64,000 bases of DNA from Piper betle (lineage: Eukaryota > Streptophyta > Magnoliopsida > Piperales > Piperaceae), in NCBI GenBank assembly GCA_033002965.1, contig JAURVB010013148.1:1-64000 (forward strand), written 5' to 3'. Both the position numbers and the translations under genes were made by a program. Shown one piece after another: positions 12,041-23,370 of this stretch (within the stretch, counting starts at the first letter, position 1; each line of letters starts with the position of its first letter). The notes under the pieces were generated by a model, which worked only from the letters and a program-made list of their open reading frames with translations, had not been told where the DNA came from and did no database searches.

Positions 12041-13371
12041 ATATTGTTTTAGAAATGCTAGTGATCACCAATGTTCATTTTTTATTCATGTTATAACATG
12101 GGTTTTCTTATGGCCACCATTTCTTCCAATATTGAGTTAAGATGCAATAACTCTTAGGGGATACTTATGCGTCAGATTATCAGCGGTTAAGACAACCTAA
12201 GAGCCAAGACTGGGACATTGTTTAGTTTTTATGTGTTTTTATGTTTTGTTTATACCACCCATGTTCAGTATTGAACTTAGTATTTATGTAATTAAGTTAA
12301 GTTAACTTACGAGGCTTACATGTAAGTCACACAAGTAATTAACTCAGTAATTATACTATGATTACCTGCTAATTACATTAATCTACAAGGGTAGTAAGTC
12401 ACACAAGTAGTATTAATTAGTTGATAAAGTTTATTAGTTTATTAAGTATTATGCCATGTTCAATAAAATCAAATATCAAGTTATCTACAGGCATATGTTA
12501 CAAGATATTTCAGTTATGATGCTATAATCATATTTGGTTACTTGCATGTATAATCGAAGTTTTACTTAGTTTTTTCTACCTTATTTAATCATTTACCGAT
12601 TAGTTTTATTTTCTCTATTTACTTGTTTACTATATATGTAAGTAGTTGACTCAATATTGTTATTAGTACTGAAGGAATGGTTTTAAATCCTAAGGCTAGG
12701 CTATGTAGATTAGTTGAAGGGGAAAACAAAGTTAATTACATCTGAAATTTTGCAGATTTTTTCCTCCTAAAGCTACCTATAATACTTTAAAATTCCAGAA
12801 TATTTGGACACAATTGATTTGAAAATGAAAATTCAATTCACCACTCTCAGCTGTCCTGTGAAACGTAAGTGTATTCAAAACATAATCTTAAAAAATTGGT
12901 GAAGGGGTCTAACCCCCATATTTTGGCATGAGTTTTAGTGGACATGATTATCTCAATATCAATAATGGTCTCTTAAAATTTCAAGTCATTTGAGTATCAA
13001 CTTGGTTCTAAATTAATCTGGAACTATGAACCATACATAGTGAATGTATGTGTGACAGCTTTTTTGTTTGTATTAATTGGATGTGCATGAATTCCTTGGT
13101 GATGTTTATACATAGAACTGTGTTAGATAGTTATCATACATGTCATTTCATTCATGCCATCTTAAGTATGATTTGAGTAGTGTTGTATGTGTTAGGACAT
13201 ATGGGTGGTCGAGCTTGTCCAGGTAGGGCAAGGAACTCAACTCATAGGTCGGTTAAGACTCCTCTCCAATCAAAATTTAGTCGGACAAAGCATGTCCTAG
13301 CAAACTCATGTGCGACTTGTCTGTCAGGCTCGTCCTTTCCATGGATTGACCGTTTGAAAAAACCTATCAAG

Positions 13372-13585
13372 GATTGAACCCATGCTTTATTTTATAATTG
13401 TGGCTATGGGAAACGGTTTGAGACGGTGGGATGGTTATTTTATATTTTAGAGAACATGCTTTATTTTTATGATTTATATATTGCCAGACTTAATTGTTGT
13501 ATTAATATTCATGTTTTGGAATATTATCATTACATCGATTACATATTTTAAACTAACACCGGGCCGGTTCAGGCGGGTTGTTACA
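13372..13585 (+). repeat. 5' LTR remnant of Tekay element (family B)
   Basis: Only the last 214 bp remain, matching 30055-30265 (GTGGCTATGGGAAACGG ... CGGGTTGTTACA). The sequence to its left (13216-13371) matches neither this LTR nor the E LTR and is unassigned. Confidence 0.8.
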
Positions 13586-13587
13586 GG

Positions 13588-13600
13588 TGGTATGAGAGCC
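13588..13600 (+). other. Primer-binding site, one base off
   Basis: TGGTATGAGAGCC follows the LTR end by two bases. It matches the initiator-Met site apart from a C to G change. The family D array carries similar variants. Confidence 0.8.
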
Positions 13601-13768
13601 TGGTTTCCCACAAGCACACATTTTATCACTCAAGTACCTTGTTGAAAAGTCCAATAATTATCTTTTCCCACTATGTTGTGTTATTAATTAAAAAATTCAT
13701 TCGCTAATAAACCTAAGTCAAAATTGAACAAGAACATGTTAATGAACCATGATGGTTCAATGTTTTAG

Positions 13769-14223
13769 ATAGCAGGCACACGTAGACAGTCAAACCGATC
13801 TGTGCAGTCAAATTCAAACACAGAGAATGTGTTGGCCCAGATCCTGACGGCCATACAGGGACCAGCGTAAGCTTTAGAAAATACAAATTCTGTGGTTGAA
13901 AATATTGTTCAGCGGTTGCCAAGAGTTGTAGGAGGGAATGGAGCTTCAAACTCAGCAGTGGATCCCATAATCACTCCAAATGGTTGGCAGGGAGTGCCCA
14001 AGGGCGGGCAAGGTTAGCAAACCTTGGGGAGCGTCCAAACCCAGAGTGCCACTGGTACTCCGACAAGTGGTGCCGCTAGCGGTTCATGATTGTGACCGTT
14101 ACATTGTGGAAAAGTTCAGGAAGAATAGAGCTGAGGTATTTATTGGAGGGATCAATTCAATGAAGGCAAAGAGCTGGATTGACATTATCAAAAAAATGTT
14201 TAGGACTCTGTCTATGCCCAACG
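13769..14223 (+). pseudogene. gag: gag, N-terminal part (pseudogene)
   Basis: This is the start of a Ty3/gypsy capsid polyprotein, which would package element RNA into cytoplasmic particles. The expected start codon appears as ATA (13769-13771). It is followed by a frame with RRQSNRSVQ and ILTAIQGP, a stop, then a frame change into VEKFRKNRAEVFIGG and KSWIDIIKKMFRTL, which corresponds to the conserved F-x-G-G ... A-x-x-W-x-x-x-I-E-K-I-F region of gag. It is cut at 14223 by the minus-strand solo LTR; the frame continues at 24325. The family match is clear, and the gene is dead through the lost start, stop, frameshift and insertion. Confidence 0.8.
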
Positions 14224-14446
14224 TGTACCCGCCACGTTTCACGATATTGTGGGCCTTGCTGGCCAGGTGTTACTCAAAATTTAACAAAACCAACCCTATA
14301 ACGACAAGCCCTAACCGGATTCGGTGTTACTTAAATGGTTACATGAATAATATTAAAGCAAATAAGTCTAGCATTTCTAACTCAAAAGAATTTATGTTTC
14401 CAATGACAATGTATGAAATAATTATCCCACGGTCTTGGACCGTTTA

Positions 14447-17363
14447 TGTAAAACCCACGATTCGAGTCAGGGTTTTATATTCAGAACCGGTCGGTTTGAC
14501 ATTTATTTTTGAGTCGAGTCAGGTTCAAAACACGTGTAATGAGCCGATGCCAGTCGCATGTATGAGCAATGAGGGTCATGCATACTCAAGTATACGATAA
14601 TCAACGTCATGAACACAGCAGAACAGAATGAGTTATCAGAATGTATGAGAGTATGCCAGTTATATTTTTATTTTTATATATAGTGGATCGTAGAATTAGT
14701 TTTAGGCTGTTTACCGCATTAGGATGCATTACGGGTAGTTTGGGTGGGTTGATAGTTCTAGAGCATATCATTATGATGTTTTGGTGTTTGTTTGATTTTA
14801 TGGGATTTTTCCTGATTTTTATGAGTTTTTTAGGATTTAATACTACTTAGTTATTATATTTGACTCGAGCCGGACACAAGTCAAGTCTTATTTACGAAAT
14901 TGCTACCCAGTTATTTTCCTCCCCTCCCGACATCTTCTTCCCAAAATCCTTCCCGACGCCTTCCCCATGTGCGCCACCATCGCTGCCACCGCCGACGCAG
15001 GCCTGCTGCCGATCGTTGCCGACTAGCCCAGCCACGGCATCGCCATACCTCCCCGACCAGGCCCAGCCACCATCCGGCCTCCACGACATTGGACCGCCGC
15101 AACTAGCATTGCGTTATGCTCGCATCACCAATTCCGATGCAGGTGACCGTCGCCACCATGATCGGGTGGTCGCCTCGACACCCTCGACCACCCAGTGACT
15201 TTTGCCGACCGGAGCGGAGGCCATCGCTGCCGAGGTCGGCCGGATCGAGTCACCCATTGCCGACACCACTATTTTAGGCATTTTCCAGTGAGCCACCGCC
15301 TCCGTTGGCCACATCGACATCGTAGATGCGTCGGGCTCGCCGAGCCGGTTCCAATGGTACCCAATACCATTGCTTTCCAGCCAGTAGACGCCACTGGTGG
15401 TTGTCGTCGAAAAACTGCCGAAACCCGCCAGAAAACCAGAATTGCTGGAATCCACCAGATATTCCGCAGAGCTCACCCAGTCGAACCTGATTAAATTTTG
15501 GATGCCGAAGAGAGCTGAATTTGAGCTCTGAGACACGCGACAAAACCCTAGCCATCGCCGATTACCGACGATGTGAGGTATAATTACCTCCGATTTGATT
15601 ATTTAAAATTGATGATGATTGTTAGTATAGCATGTTAGAATTGAGTAGTTGTCATGATAAATGTATGACTATGAATGAAATGATGATTGCATGATGCAAT
15701 TAATTGAGAATGAAGGTTAAGTGATCTAATGAGGTAGATCGAGTCGGAGCATGATAATGTATCACGACATAAGTAAGAAAAACATAATAAAATTGGCATG
15801 AATAGGATGAGTTAGGATTTCTTACATTTATGATTATTTGATTGTTGATTGTGATGGATGATTATTAAGTTGTGTGTTGTTTATAAGACGAGTTTGATGC
15901 ATCATTTAGTTAGCGGGCGTTAGTTTTTAGTTTTGATGTGTAAGTACGGAGTAGGAGCTCGCCGCCTAGGCGCGATGACACGCTTGGAGTTTCTACCAAG
16001 TCCATTTAGAACTCGCTCTATTTTTACTCTGTTCTATTGTATGTTTGATTTAATGCTTGCAGGTCGGGTTAAGTGGCATTTTATCGGATCCTACGTAGCT
16101 CGGGCCATCTAGCCGAACAGATTTCCGAATTAATAACCCCTCGAGGATGAGATCCCTCAAGGATGATTTCGAAAACAAGATCCACCACAAGTTGCCTTCG
16201 AGCCTATTATATAAATCCCTACCCAGCCCTATATATATGTAGTTTTCGCGTTTTCAGTGAGACGAGAGATGGAGAAACCGACTATACGTACCATGAGCAG
16301 ATGCTGTGACAGTCAAAGCGGGATCTGGATTAGTGCCAGCGGACTGTTCGTTTCCCAAGGGATCCTAACAACTCCACGTTTGAGTTCCTCACACCCGGAG
16401 AACATGGAGGTGTACGGGTACTGTTTAGTACAGTGGATGTCCAGACTTGTGGTTCAAAGGGTACTAAAGGCGATTGCTTGAGAGTACTCGGCCTTCGTGC
16501 TCAAGGCCAGCAGAAATATGGAGGTAAGGAGAGGACTTAGGATTTGAGACCAGAAAATGAAGTAAGAATATGTCGAGAGCGGCATCAGCAGTAGCAGATC
16601 AGTAAGTTCGGGATGCTACCAGGTCTGCAGCCCAGTGGCTCCTCAGTAGTGCCCTTCTGAGTGTTCACGTGGAATATATGATGTTTTCTTTCATATGAGA
16701 GTTTGCTCTCATTACCAGCTTGTTATAGTTATTTTATTTTCCGGACCAGTAGGACTTGTTACTGATGTGTTTTTATAATATATGTAGGTAATAATCACGA
16801 GTTGGAGGAGCCAGTTTGGATGGAGGAGCACTGTTGTCGCTTGCACACATGTCAGTCGATTGAGTGATTATATTGTGTTTATGATGTTATTATATAGTGA
16901 ATGGTGTGATTAAATGCTTGAGACATGATTAAATGTTAAGACATGATAGAATGGGAAACATGAATAGAGTGCGCAGTGGAAGCGTTGTGCCCCAGTTCTA
17001 GAATGAGTTTACAGTATATTAGATTGTGTGTGAATGAAATTGTTGATATACGCATATATACTTGTATATATTATTTTGATAGGGCGGACCCTAATTGCAC
17101 TTTTAGGGAGACTTCTGTCCATTGTATTTTAGAATTTTTACGAATTTTGATCGTAATCGTATTGTTGTATGAATTACCTTGTACGTCATCCATGTAGTAT
17201 CATGTTAGGATTTTGAGCATTTATCCATCCATGACGAGTCGTACCTTCATCTTAAGACGCCGAGATTAGATCCACACGAGTTGGGTTCGGGTTAGCCGAC
17301 CTAACCGGGGCCTGTAACATGCCAGTTCGGTTCACGAGCATGGACTGGATTTGGGGTGTTATA
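14447..17363 (+). repeat. LARD1 5' LTR (2917 bp)
   Basis: It starts TGTAAAACCC and ends GGGGTGTTATA. It is homologous to 3897-6775 throughout, including a GC-rich block (about 14900-15500), TATA box (16229-16239) and the leader with a 74-codon open frame (16257-16481). Its last base pair reads TA, not CA. Confidence 0.9.
16257..16481 (+). other. 74-codon open frame in LARD1 LTR leader
   Basis: The counterpart of 5642-5866, with the same start, length and stop. About 63 of 74 residues agree. No known protein family. See the entry at 5642 for why I doubt that it is translated. Confidence 0.35.
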
Positions 17364-17367
17364 GAAT

Positions 17368-17380
17368 TGGTATCAGAGCC
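17368..17380 (+). other. LARD1 primer-binding site (initiator-Met tRNA)
   Basis: TGGTATCAGAGCC, a full match to the usual plant initiator-Met primer site, four bases after the LTR end. Confidence 0.92.
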
Positions 17381-18289
17381 ACTCTCGGCCGGTTAAGATG
17401 TATGATACTTTTATAGGTGATGTGTGTGCAAAGACTGCTCCTAGTCTAGCTGGCTGGTATGTTTCTGTTTATCGTCCTTACATGCAAATTTTTTTCTTCA
17501 TAAGTTGTATGGATAACAGTGTATTCAGGGCTTGATCAGAAATATGTGGAATTGGCCTTAGTTTAGCTGGCAGGTCATTTTTATGGATTTTATCATGATA
17601 TCAGACTATTTGTCAGTTAGATGTGAGCAGGGAATATTGTAGTACTAGTAGAGGTATAATGGGTATAAGGTCTCATCTTATACCAGATTTGGACGTTAGC
17701 AGATGTGAGCAGGAATCTGACAAGATTGTCATGATGGGCTTAGAGACCCATTAATTCTGTCCATTGCAAAAGAGATAAGTTAGGGTGAACGCATTTTTAG
17801 TCAGCTGAGGCTGAATTGGATATTGAAGAGATGTTCGTATCTTGCATGTCACCACAATAGTCCTGCCTTCATGGGACATGGTGTACATTGTGGTGACAAG
17901 TTAAAAAAAAAGGGGTAATAGTGAGGAGCTTAAAGAATAGAGATACCAGCAAGTTAGTTGGCACATGAGATGGACTACTTCCAGAAGATAGTGATGAATG
18001 AGGATGAGTAGCAAGGTGGATCGATAGTGTAATAGGCACTTCACTGCATCCCCATCTTCCACTAGTTTATGACCTATGGGCAGAAGTTTTGGCTTCTTTT
18101 TGCCAGAGATAGGTCTCGATATGACAAGGAAAAGATCAGGACCACCATTCCCTATGAGATCAGTTATTTGACCAGATTCCACTAGAGATAAGGCACCAAA
18201 TTAGTGATTGTCATTTGAAGGCCAGTCGGCACTGATAGAAGTAGCCACTCCAGATTTCAGGAGATTATAATGAGTTCAGTATAGGTTTA

Positions 18290-18362
18290 CCAAACCCCTC
18301 AGGATTAGATACGTATGTGTCAGCACATGAACCAAACCCCTCAGGATTAGATACGTATGGTT
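18290..18362 (+). repeat. 41-bp direct duplication in LARD1
   Basis: ACCAAACCCCTCAGGATTAG followed by ATACGTATG occurs twice, near 18290 and 18331. It is a small local duplication. Confidence 0.8.
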
Positions 18363-18477
18363 GGACAACTTGAGCCTAGTTGTTAGCAGCTAAGATATGT
18401 TAGAGATAGTAGAATGGATTTACAATGTATACAAGTAAGATCAGATTTTTAGTATCTAGATAGAACTGTCACTGACA

Positions 18478-18680
18478 AAGTTGCACAACCGCTGACCGAG
18501 TGCACAACGCTGACCGAGTGCACAACCGCCGGCCAAGTGTACAACCACCGACCGAGTTGCACAACCGCCGATCAAGTGCACAACCGCCGACCGAGTCACA
18601 CAGCCACCGCTGAGGTGCACAACCACCGTCCGAGATGCACTACCATTGACCGAAGATGCACTACCGCCGTTCGTGTATTG
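18478..18680 (+). repeat. About 20-bp minisatellite in LARD1
   Basis: About nine to ten imperfect copies of a GCACAACCGCCGACCGAGT-type unit in tandem. Units vary by substitution and one- to two-base indels. The matching place in LARD2 (about 52905-53045, minus strand) also has these repeats but fewer copies, so the array predates the split of the two elements and has changed length. Confidence 0.85.
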
Positions 18681-20977
18681 CTCATCCGATGACCTAGTAA
18701 ATTAGTTAGAGCTTAGTAGGGCTAGAACTTGAGGAACAAGATATAGCTACAATGAAAATTAGCAGAACAGAGAAGAGTTAGGAAAACTGAGGTTATTTGG
18801 ATGAGATAGCATAGTATCCGACTTCACAACTCTCTTGCAATCATTGTCTTGACCTAACCCCATCAGGCACTATTATTGACAGTCTCATAGGAATGCGCAT
18901 GTACAGAATCAAAGAACATAATAGTATGACCTCCAGATGGGATGGTCACAATAATCAGACTGTGCAAATTGCACGATAGTATATCCATGGGCCACAAGCA
19001 GCATACATAGATCAGATGGTTAGTAGATGGTCACACTCCGTTGAACCCATTTAACGATTAGCCAGTAGATGATAGGAGTTTGACTTGTATTAGAGTGTTG
19101 GGCATAGATAGAAGGTTAGTGAGGAAGTGCCCTTTAGAAGGATAGTGATTCCCTTGTGTTTCGCCAGCACGGTTAGGTTTTCACCTTGAGATATAGGATT
19201 GAGCCTTGCCCTGAGCATAGAGGTACCTTTATGGTACTGATTAGGGTTTACAGTGCAGGTAGATGTTGCAGACTAATCTTCTGATGAGGATTCTACCCCA
19301 TCATGAGAGCGATGTACATAGAGACTTTAGACAGAACAGGTCATGCTGACCAGGCAGAGTGATATCAATGTATGTTCATCTTCATTGATAGCCTTGTTTG
19401 AGAGTCTACCACAGCGGTAGTAGTAATGTGGGTCAAGATTAGTACTACAAATCGGTACGGGACGATAGATCACACACCACTAAAGAGCGGATGAGACACA
19501 TGTCGAACCTCATTATGAGTCCCCGTAGACTTGAGGGGAGACAGTGGTTCTTTGGGTTGTCTGAACCCTGCCGTTTAGAAGTGCGTGACTAGTACAGTAT
19601 TGAGAAACACGTGCCTACTATTAGCTAATTGAACTAGAGCCACTTAGGAGCCATTTCTGAGATTCGTCATTGATTGACTGTTCCACAGCCTGATGACCAG
19701 TGGCATAGTGAATTATGGTGACCTTAGAGACAAGTCCATAGACCTACCTATATTTTGGCTACCCAGTACGCTATATAGGGATTTCAGCCCCCTTACTATT
19801 TACACGCTACCTTGACCTTAACATAGATCAAAGTGACATACCTATGTAGCAGGTCTTTCTTAGCCTAGTGGATTCCCCCATCTACCTAGCGTCAGATACC
19901 ACAAGTGAGAATGAGATAACACCCATTGAGAGTTCTTGAGCAGTGTGACTAGATTTCCACGAGATTCAGCGTCCCTTCCTATAACCTAGAGATGTCAGAT
20001 AGAGTAGAGTTTTCAGTTGAGGATTTCCACTCACCCCTTTGTATGTATCAGTTCTACCATCAATTTATCCAAAGAATTGAGATACTTATACATTGACCAG
20101 AGCACAGAGCACATGCCACAAACTAGATGCAGACTCCATAGTCCCATGCAGAGTATGTTATTGTACTCCTTGAGATACGCTATGTATGTATAGGTGTTCT
20201 CGCCTCCTTCAGTAGTAGTTAGTGGTTGTATAGATAGTCACCTGAGCCGTAGTATGCAGTAAAGTCATAGCAGCTATCCTTGTTCTCTTATAGGATAGAG
20301 TGAGATACTTGACTCAGGACCGAGTCAACTAGGACCCCGTGAGCGGTCCAGTTCCTTATAGAGGGACACTTGAGAGTTGGATCTAGACTGGCGACAGTGA
20401 GCCGTGCAGCTCATTAGCCTATACAGTCAACCTAACAGGAGACTCATAGCACACTTTAGGTTGGTTGTAGGGCTTAGGAATAGAGTTTCCTGAGAGTACA
20501 TGTAGGTGACTTTTCATAGATGTGGATTAGAGGGACATGGGTAGATGCTAGCAGGTAGGTCTTACCCTCGATGTAGTTTTCCCAGACATAGCTCAGATTA
20601 GAACCTTGTGATACTCTAGAGTATCTGCTTGACCAATCCAGTAGGCCCTTAGGGGTGACCTAGGTTTTCTCGCCAAGTTAGCAGTAGGGATCAGAATAGA
20701 ATAGCATGATGATGGTAATGTCAGAACAGGCGTAGACAGTAGTAGGGATTAGAACAGAAGAGAATGATGATGGTCATGTCAGGATAGGCACAGATAGCTT
20801 AGAAATAGAATATTTATATTGGTAAGATCACAAGCAGAACCCACCATGACGGCGCAGTTACAGTGAGGAGGTACATGGCAATCCAAGAGTAGAGGATACA
20901 ACTAGTGTGTATCTAACTTCCAGGTATTAGTTCAGTAGAACCTCCTTGAGTTGACATTTCGAGGACAAAATTTTTAT

Positions 20978-20989
20978 AAGGAGGGAAGA
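20978..20989 (+). other. LARD1 polypurine tract
   Basis: AAGGAGGGAAGA directly before the 3' LTR start (TGTAAAACCC at 20991), after a TTTCGAGGACAAAATTTTTA stretch that is the usual Tekay-type 3' context. It would prime plus-strand DNA synthesis. Confidence 0.85.
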
Positions 20990-20990
20990 T

Positions 20991-21597
20991 TGTAAAACCC
21001 ACGATTCGAGTCAGGGTTTTATATTCAGAACCAGATAGTTCGACCGTTATTTTCGAGTCGAGGCAGGTTCAAAACATGTGTACTGAGCCGATGCCAGTCG
21101 CGTGTATGAGCTATGAGGGTCATGCATACTGAAGTATACGATGATAACATCATGAACACAGCAGAACAGAATGAGTTATCAGAATGTATGAGAGTATGCC
21201 AGGTATATTTTTTATTTTTATATATAATGGATCGTAGAATTAGTTTTAGGCCGTTAACCGCATTAGGATGTGTTACGAGCAGCTTGGGTGGGTTGATAGT
21301 TCTAGAGCATATCATTATGATGTTTTGGTGTTTGTTTGATTTTATGGGATTTTTCCCGATTTTTATGAATTTTTTTAGTTTTGATCTTAATCGTATTGTT
21401 GTATGAATTACCTTGCACGTCATCCATGTAGTATCATGTTAGGATTTTGAGCATTTATCTGTGCATGACAAGTTATATCTTCATCTTAAGACGCCGAGAT
21501 TAGATCCGTGCGAGTTGGGCTCGGGTTAGCCTACCTAACCGGGGCCTGTAACGAGCCGGTTTGGTTCACGAGCATGGACCTGATTTGGGGTGTTATA
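20991..21597 (+). repeat. LARD1 3' LTR with 2.3-kb internal deletion
   Basis: Only 607 bp against 2917 for its partner. The first about 385 bp match the start of the 5' LTR (to about 14833) and the last about 220 bp match its end (from about 17143). The junction near 21365-21385 falls in a TTTTTATGAATTTT word that occurs in similar form at both donor sites (14817-14830 and 17135-17148), so the deletion used a short repeat. TATA box, GC-rich block and leader are gone. Confidence 0.88.
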
Positions 21598-21835
21598 GTT
21601 TCCCATAACCACATTTATAGCATAAGAAAAGTAAAACGAGAAGTCCGCTTATTATCTGTTCACCATCTGAGTTGGTAGAAGAACCACCCTGTCGTCTCTT
21701 AGTCTTTAGTTCCAGCTGCTAACCTATGGAGGCAATTCCAGGTTAGTGATTAAACACTAAGCCATATAATTAAATAAAACAAGTCCATAAACTCCCTATC
21801 ATTATCTATAATATTGGCTATTGTGACCATTCCAA

Positions 21836-22261
21836 CATGTCCATTTATTAGCTGATGGTTCAGTCCACCATATCCATTAGTTGGCTAATGGGTCATTCCA
21901 CCATGTCTATCTATTGGCTGATGGGTCAATCCATTATGTCTATTACCAGCTGGCAAGTCCAATCCGCCATGTCCGTTATTGGATAGTGAGTCCAATCCAC
22001 CAAGTTCGTAATTGGCTGATAGGTCAGTCCATCATGTCCATTACCGGCTGGCGAGTCTAATCTGTCATGACTGTTATTGGCTGGTGTGTCCAATCCACCA
22101 TGTCTGTAATTGGTTGATGGGTCAGTCCATCATGTCCATTACCGGCTGGCGAGTCCAATCTGCCATGTCCGTTATCAACTGGTAAGTCCAATCCGCCATG
22201 TCCGTTATCGGCTGGTGAGTCTAATCTAACATGTCCGTAATTGGATGGCGAGTCCAATCCG
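21836..22261 (-). repeat. 33-bp minisatellite in family B LTR
   Basis: Thirteen units of 32-33 bp, each beginning CATGTCC or close to it, most with GGCTGGCGAGTCCAATC or GGCTGATGGGTCAGTCC. Units alternate in a three-unit pattern of about 98 bp. Because 33 is divisible by three, a minus-strand frame (22057-22257) repeats an 11-residue LDSPxDNGHGG pattern; this follows from the repeat and is not evidence of a gene. The other family B copies (27535-30265, 37845-38798) lack the array. Confidence 0.9.
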
Positions 22262-23342
22262 CATGCCCAATTTATTGTATTATGGGCTGTCAGGTCCTTT
22301 CTGACATGACCATTATTGGATTATGAAGGCCGTAGTCCGTGTCGGACTAAGTCAATTCCTTGACCCCAGTTGTACTCGGTGCATAGTGGTCAAATCTGAG
22401 CTGAGGCTGACTAGGTTGTCAAAAAGGGAAAATACAATATTTTAAATAATTATACGGACCTGGATATTTCGAACTTGCAACTGCAACCAATGATCCTAAT
22501 CTAAACAAGGACATAAAATTATACATTAGTATAATTTTATTCAAATATAAATGCATGCAACTAAATGACTAATATATATATCACTTTTAAATTTCAACAA
22601 TATTAAATATTAAATTATTCATGTGATATAATCATTTAAATCCTATTTTACATTAATTATCTAGATCATAATTAACACTTAACAAATAATAAAATAATTA
22701 TCAATTTATAAAAAAATATTTAATTACTATTATTAGTATATTTTCCTTTGAAACGATAATTACTTAACCACAATCTTAATAATTTAGTTTACGGTTTTAA
22801 ATCTTTAGTCGCTATCCTTATTCATAGTAATTTAATTAAATAAGTTGTACGTTTAAATTATTTAAATAATTTGTGTTATTCTAATTTAAAACTATTATTA
22901 ATACAATTATTTTGAATTATTCGATTGAGTAAAATTTTGAACTTTATTTATTTTCATTACGCTATTTAGGTTCGACGCTTGTGATTGTTACCCGACTATA
23001 GTTTAATAACCCATTTTCTACATTACTGACTTGTTATTAAAATAATCACTTTATTTACCTAATATTAAATTTAATATGATAATGGTAAAATCTTTATTTT
23101 ATTATTCACTTATAACCGTCTGATTTAATTTAATCACTTGTATTACGCCGATTAATTATCGACTGTTTATTATTACTGTATTTTTTTATTACTTATGTCC
23201 ATGTTGATTTCGTCCAATCATTAATTAGTTTAGTAACTTTCACCCATAACCCATTAAAATAATTATTTTTCAAGATTTATTACTAGTTCGTATTATTTAT
23301 AACTCGAGTTAGTATCGAGTCAACCAGTATTTACAGATTTGC

Positions 23343-23370
23343 CACCGTAAGCTTCTTCTTCTTCTTCTTT
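23343..23370 (-). repeat. (GAA)n tract in family B LTR leader
   Basis: A CTT-rich stretch on the plus strand, GAA-rich on the LTR's own strand. The same place in 27535-30265 (about 28465-28500) is also GAA-rich, so it is an inherited part of the LTR. Confidence 0.6.

Larger units (their letters stand above)
3272..13215 (+). mobile_element. Family E LTR, interrupted by three insertions
   Basis: The family E parts are about 3272-3896, 6776-7558, 8093-8145 and 11402-13215. They align in order with the E copies at 32416-36790, 36791-37844 and 46221-48731. Shared landmarks are a GTATATAAGG TATA box (about 3814), a CT-rich leader, a GCAC-rich block (7300-7500) and a GCATCTCCCTTAAG stretch (about 11880). 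The right end near 13215 is inferred from the E copy that ends at 48731. The left end (TGTAATAATT at 3272) is tentative. Summed length is about 3.3 kb, close to the related 3.41-kb LTR at 32920-36329. No long open frame is conserved between copies, so this is LTR DNA. Confidence 0.55.
17364..20990 (+). other. LARD1 internal region, non-coding
   Basis: 3627 bp between primer site and polypurine tract. There is no open frame over about 95 codons and no gag, protease, RT, RNase H or integrase motif that I can find. The same sequence, in the same order, is found on the minus strand at 51052-54193 (LARD2): for example the ATGGGACATGG...GGTGACAAG part, the GCACAACCGCC repeats, and the ACATGGGTAGATGC area. 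Such conservation without coding capacity is typical of LARDs, where the interior may act in RNA packaging or as a spacer. That role is inference. Confidence 0.8.
14447..21597 (+). mobile_element. LARD1: non-autonomous large LTR element (family A)
   Basis: A 5' LTR (14447-17363), initiator-Met primer site (17368-17380), 3.6-kb internal part without gag-pol, polypurine tract (20978-20989) and a shortened 3' LTR (20991-21597). It sits inside the minus-strand family B LTR with flanking GTTTA (14442-14446) and GTTTC (21598-21602), 4 of 5. The interrupted host LTR reads through when the insertion is removed. Large LTRs and a long, conserved, non-coding interior define a large retrotransposon derivative. 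The LTRs differ at about 8 percent of the first 250 positions by eye, so it is not recent. Confidence 0.9.

Noticed and set aside
17901..18182. 93-codon minus-strand frame similar to 53365-53583 (+)
   Set aside because: The similarity reflects homologous LARD DNA. Both frames are antisense to their elements, start and end differently, and show no domain.
21836..22261. CRISPR-like array of about 33-bp repeats
   Set aside because: Units are directly adjacent without unique spacers and vary among themselves; the context is a plant LTR. The same applies to the 62-bp arrays at 41084-41372 and 43538-43892.
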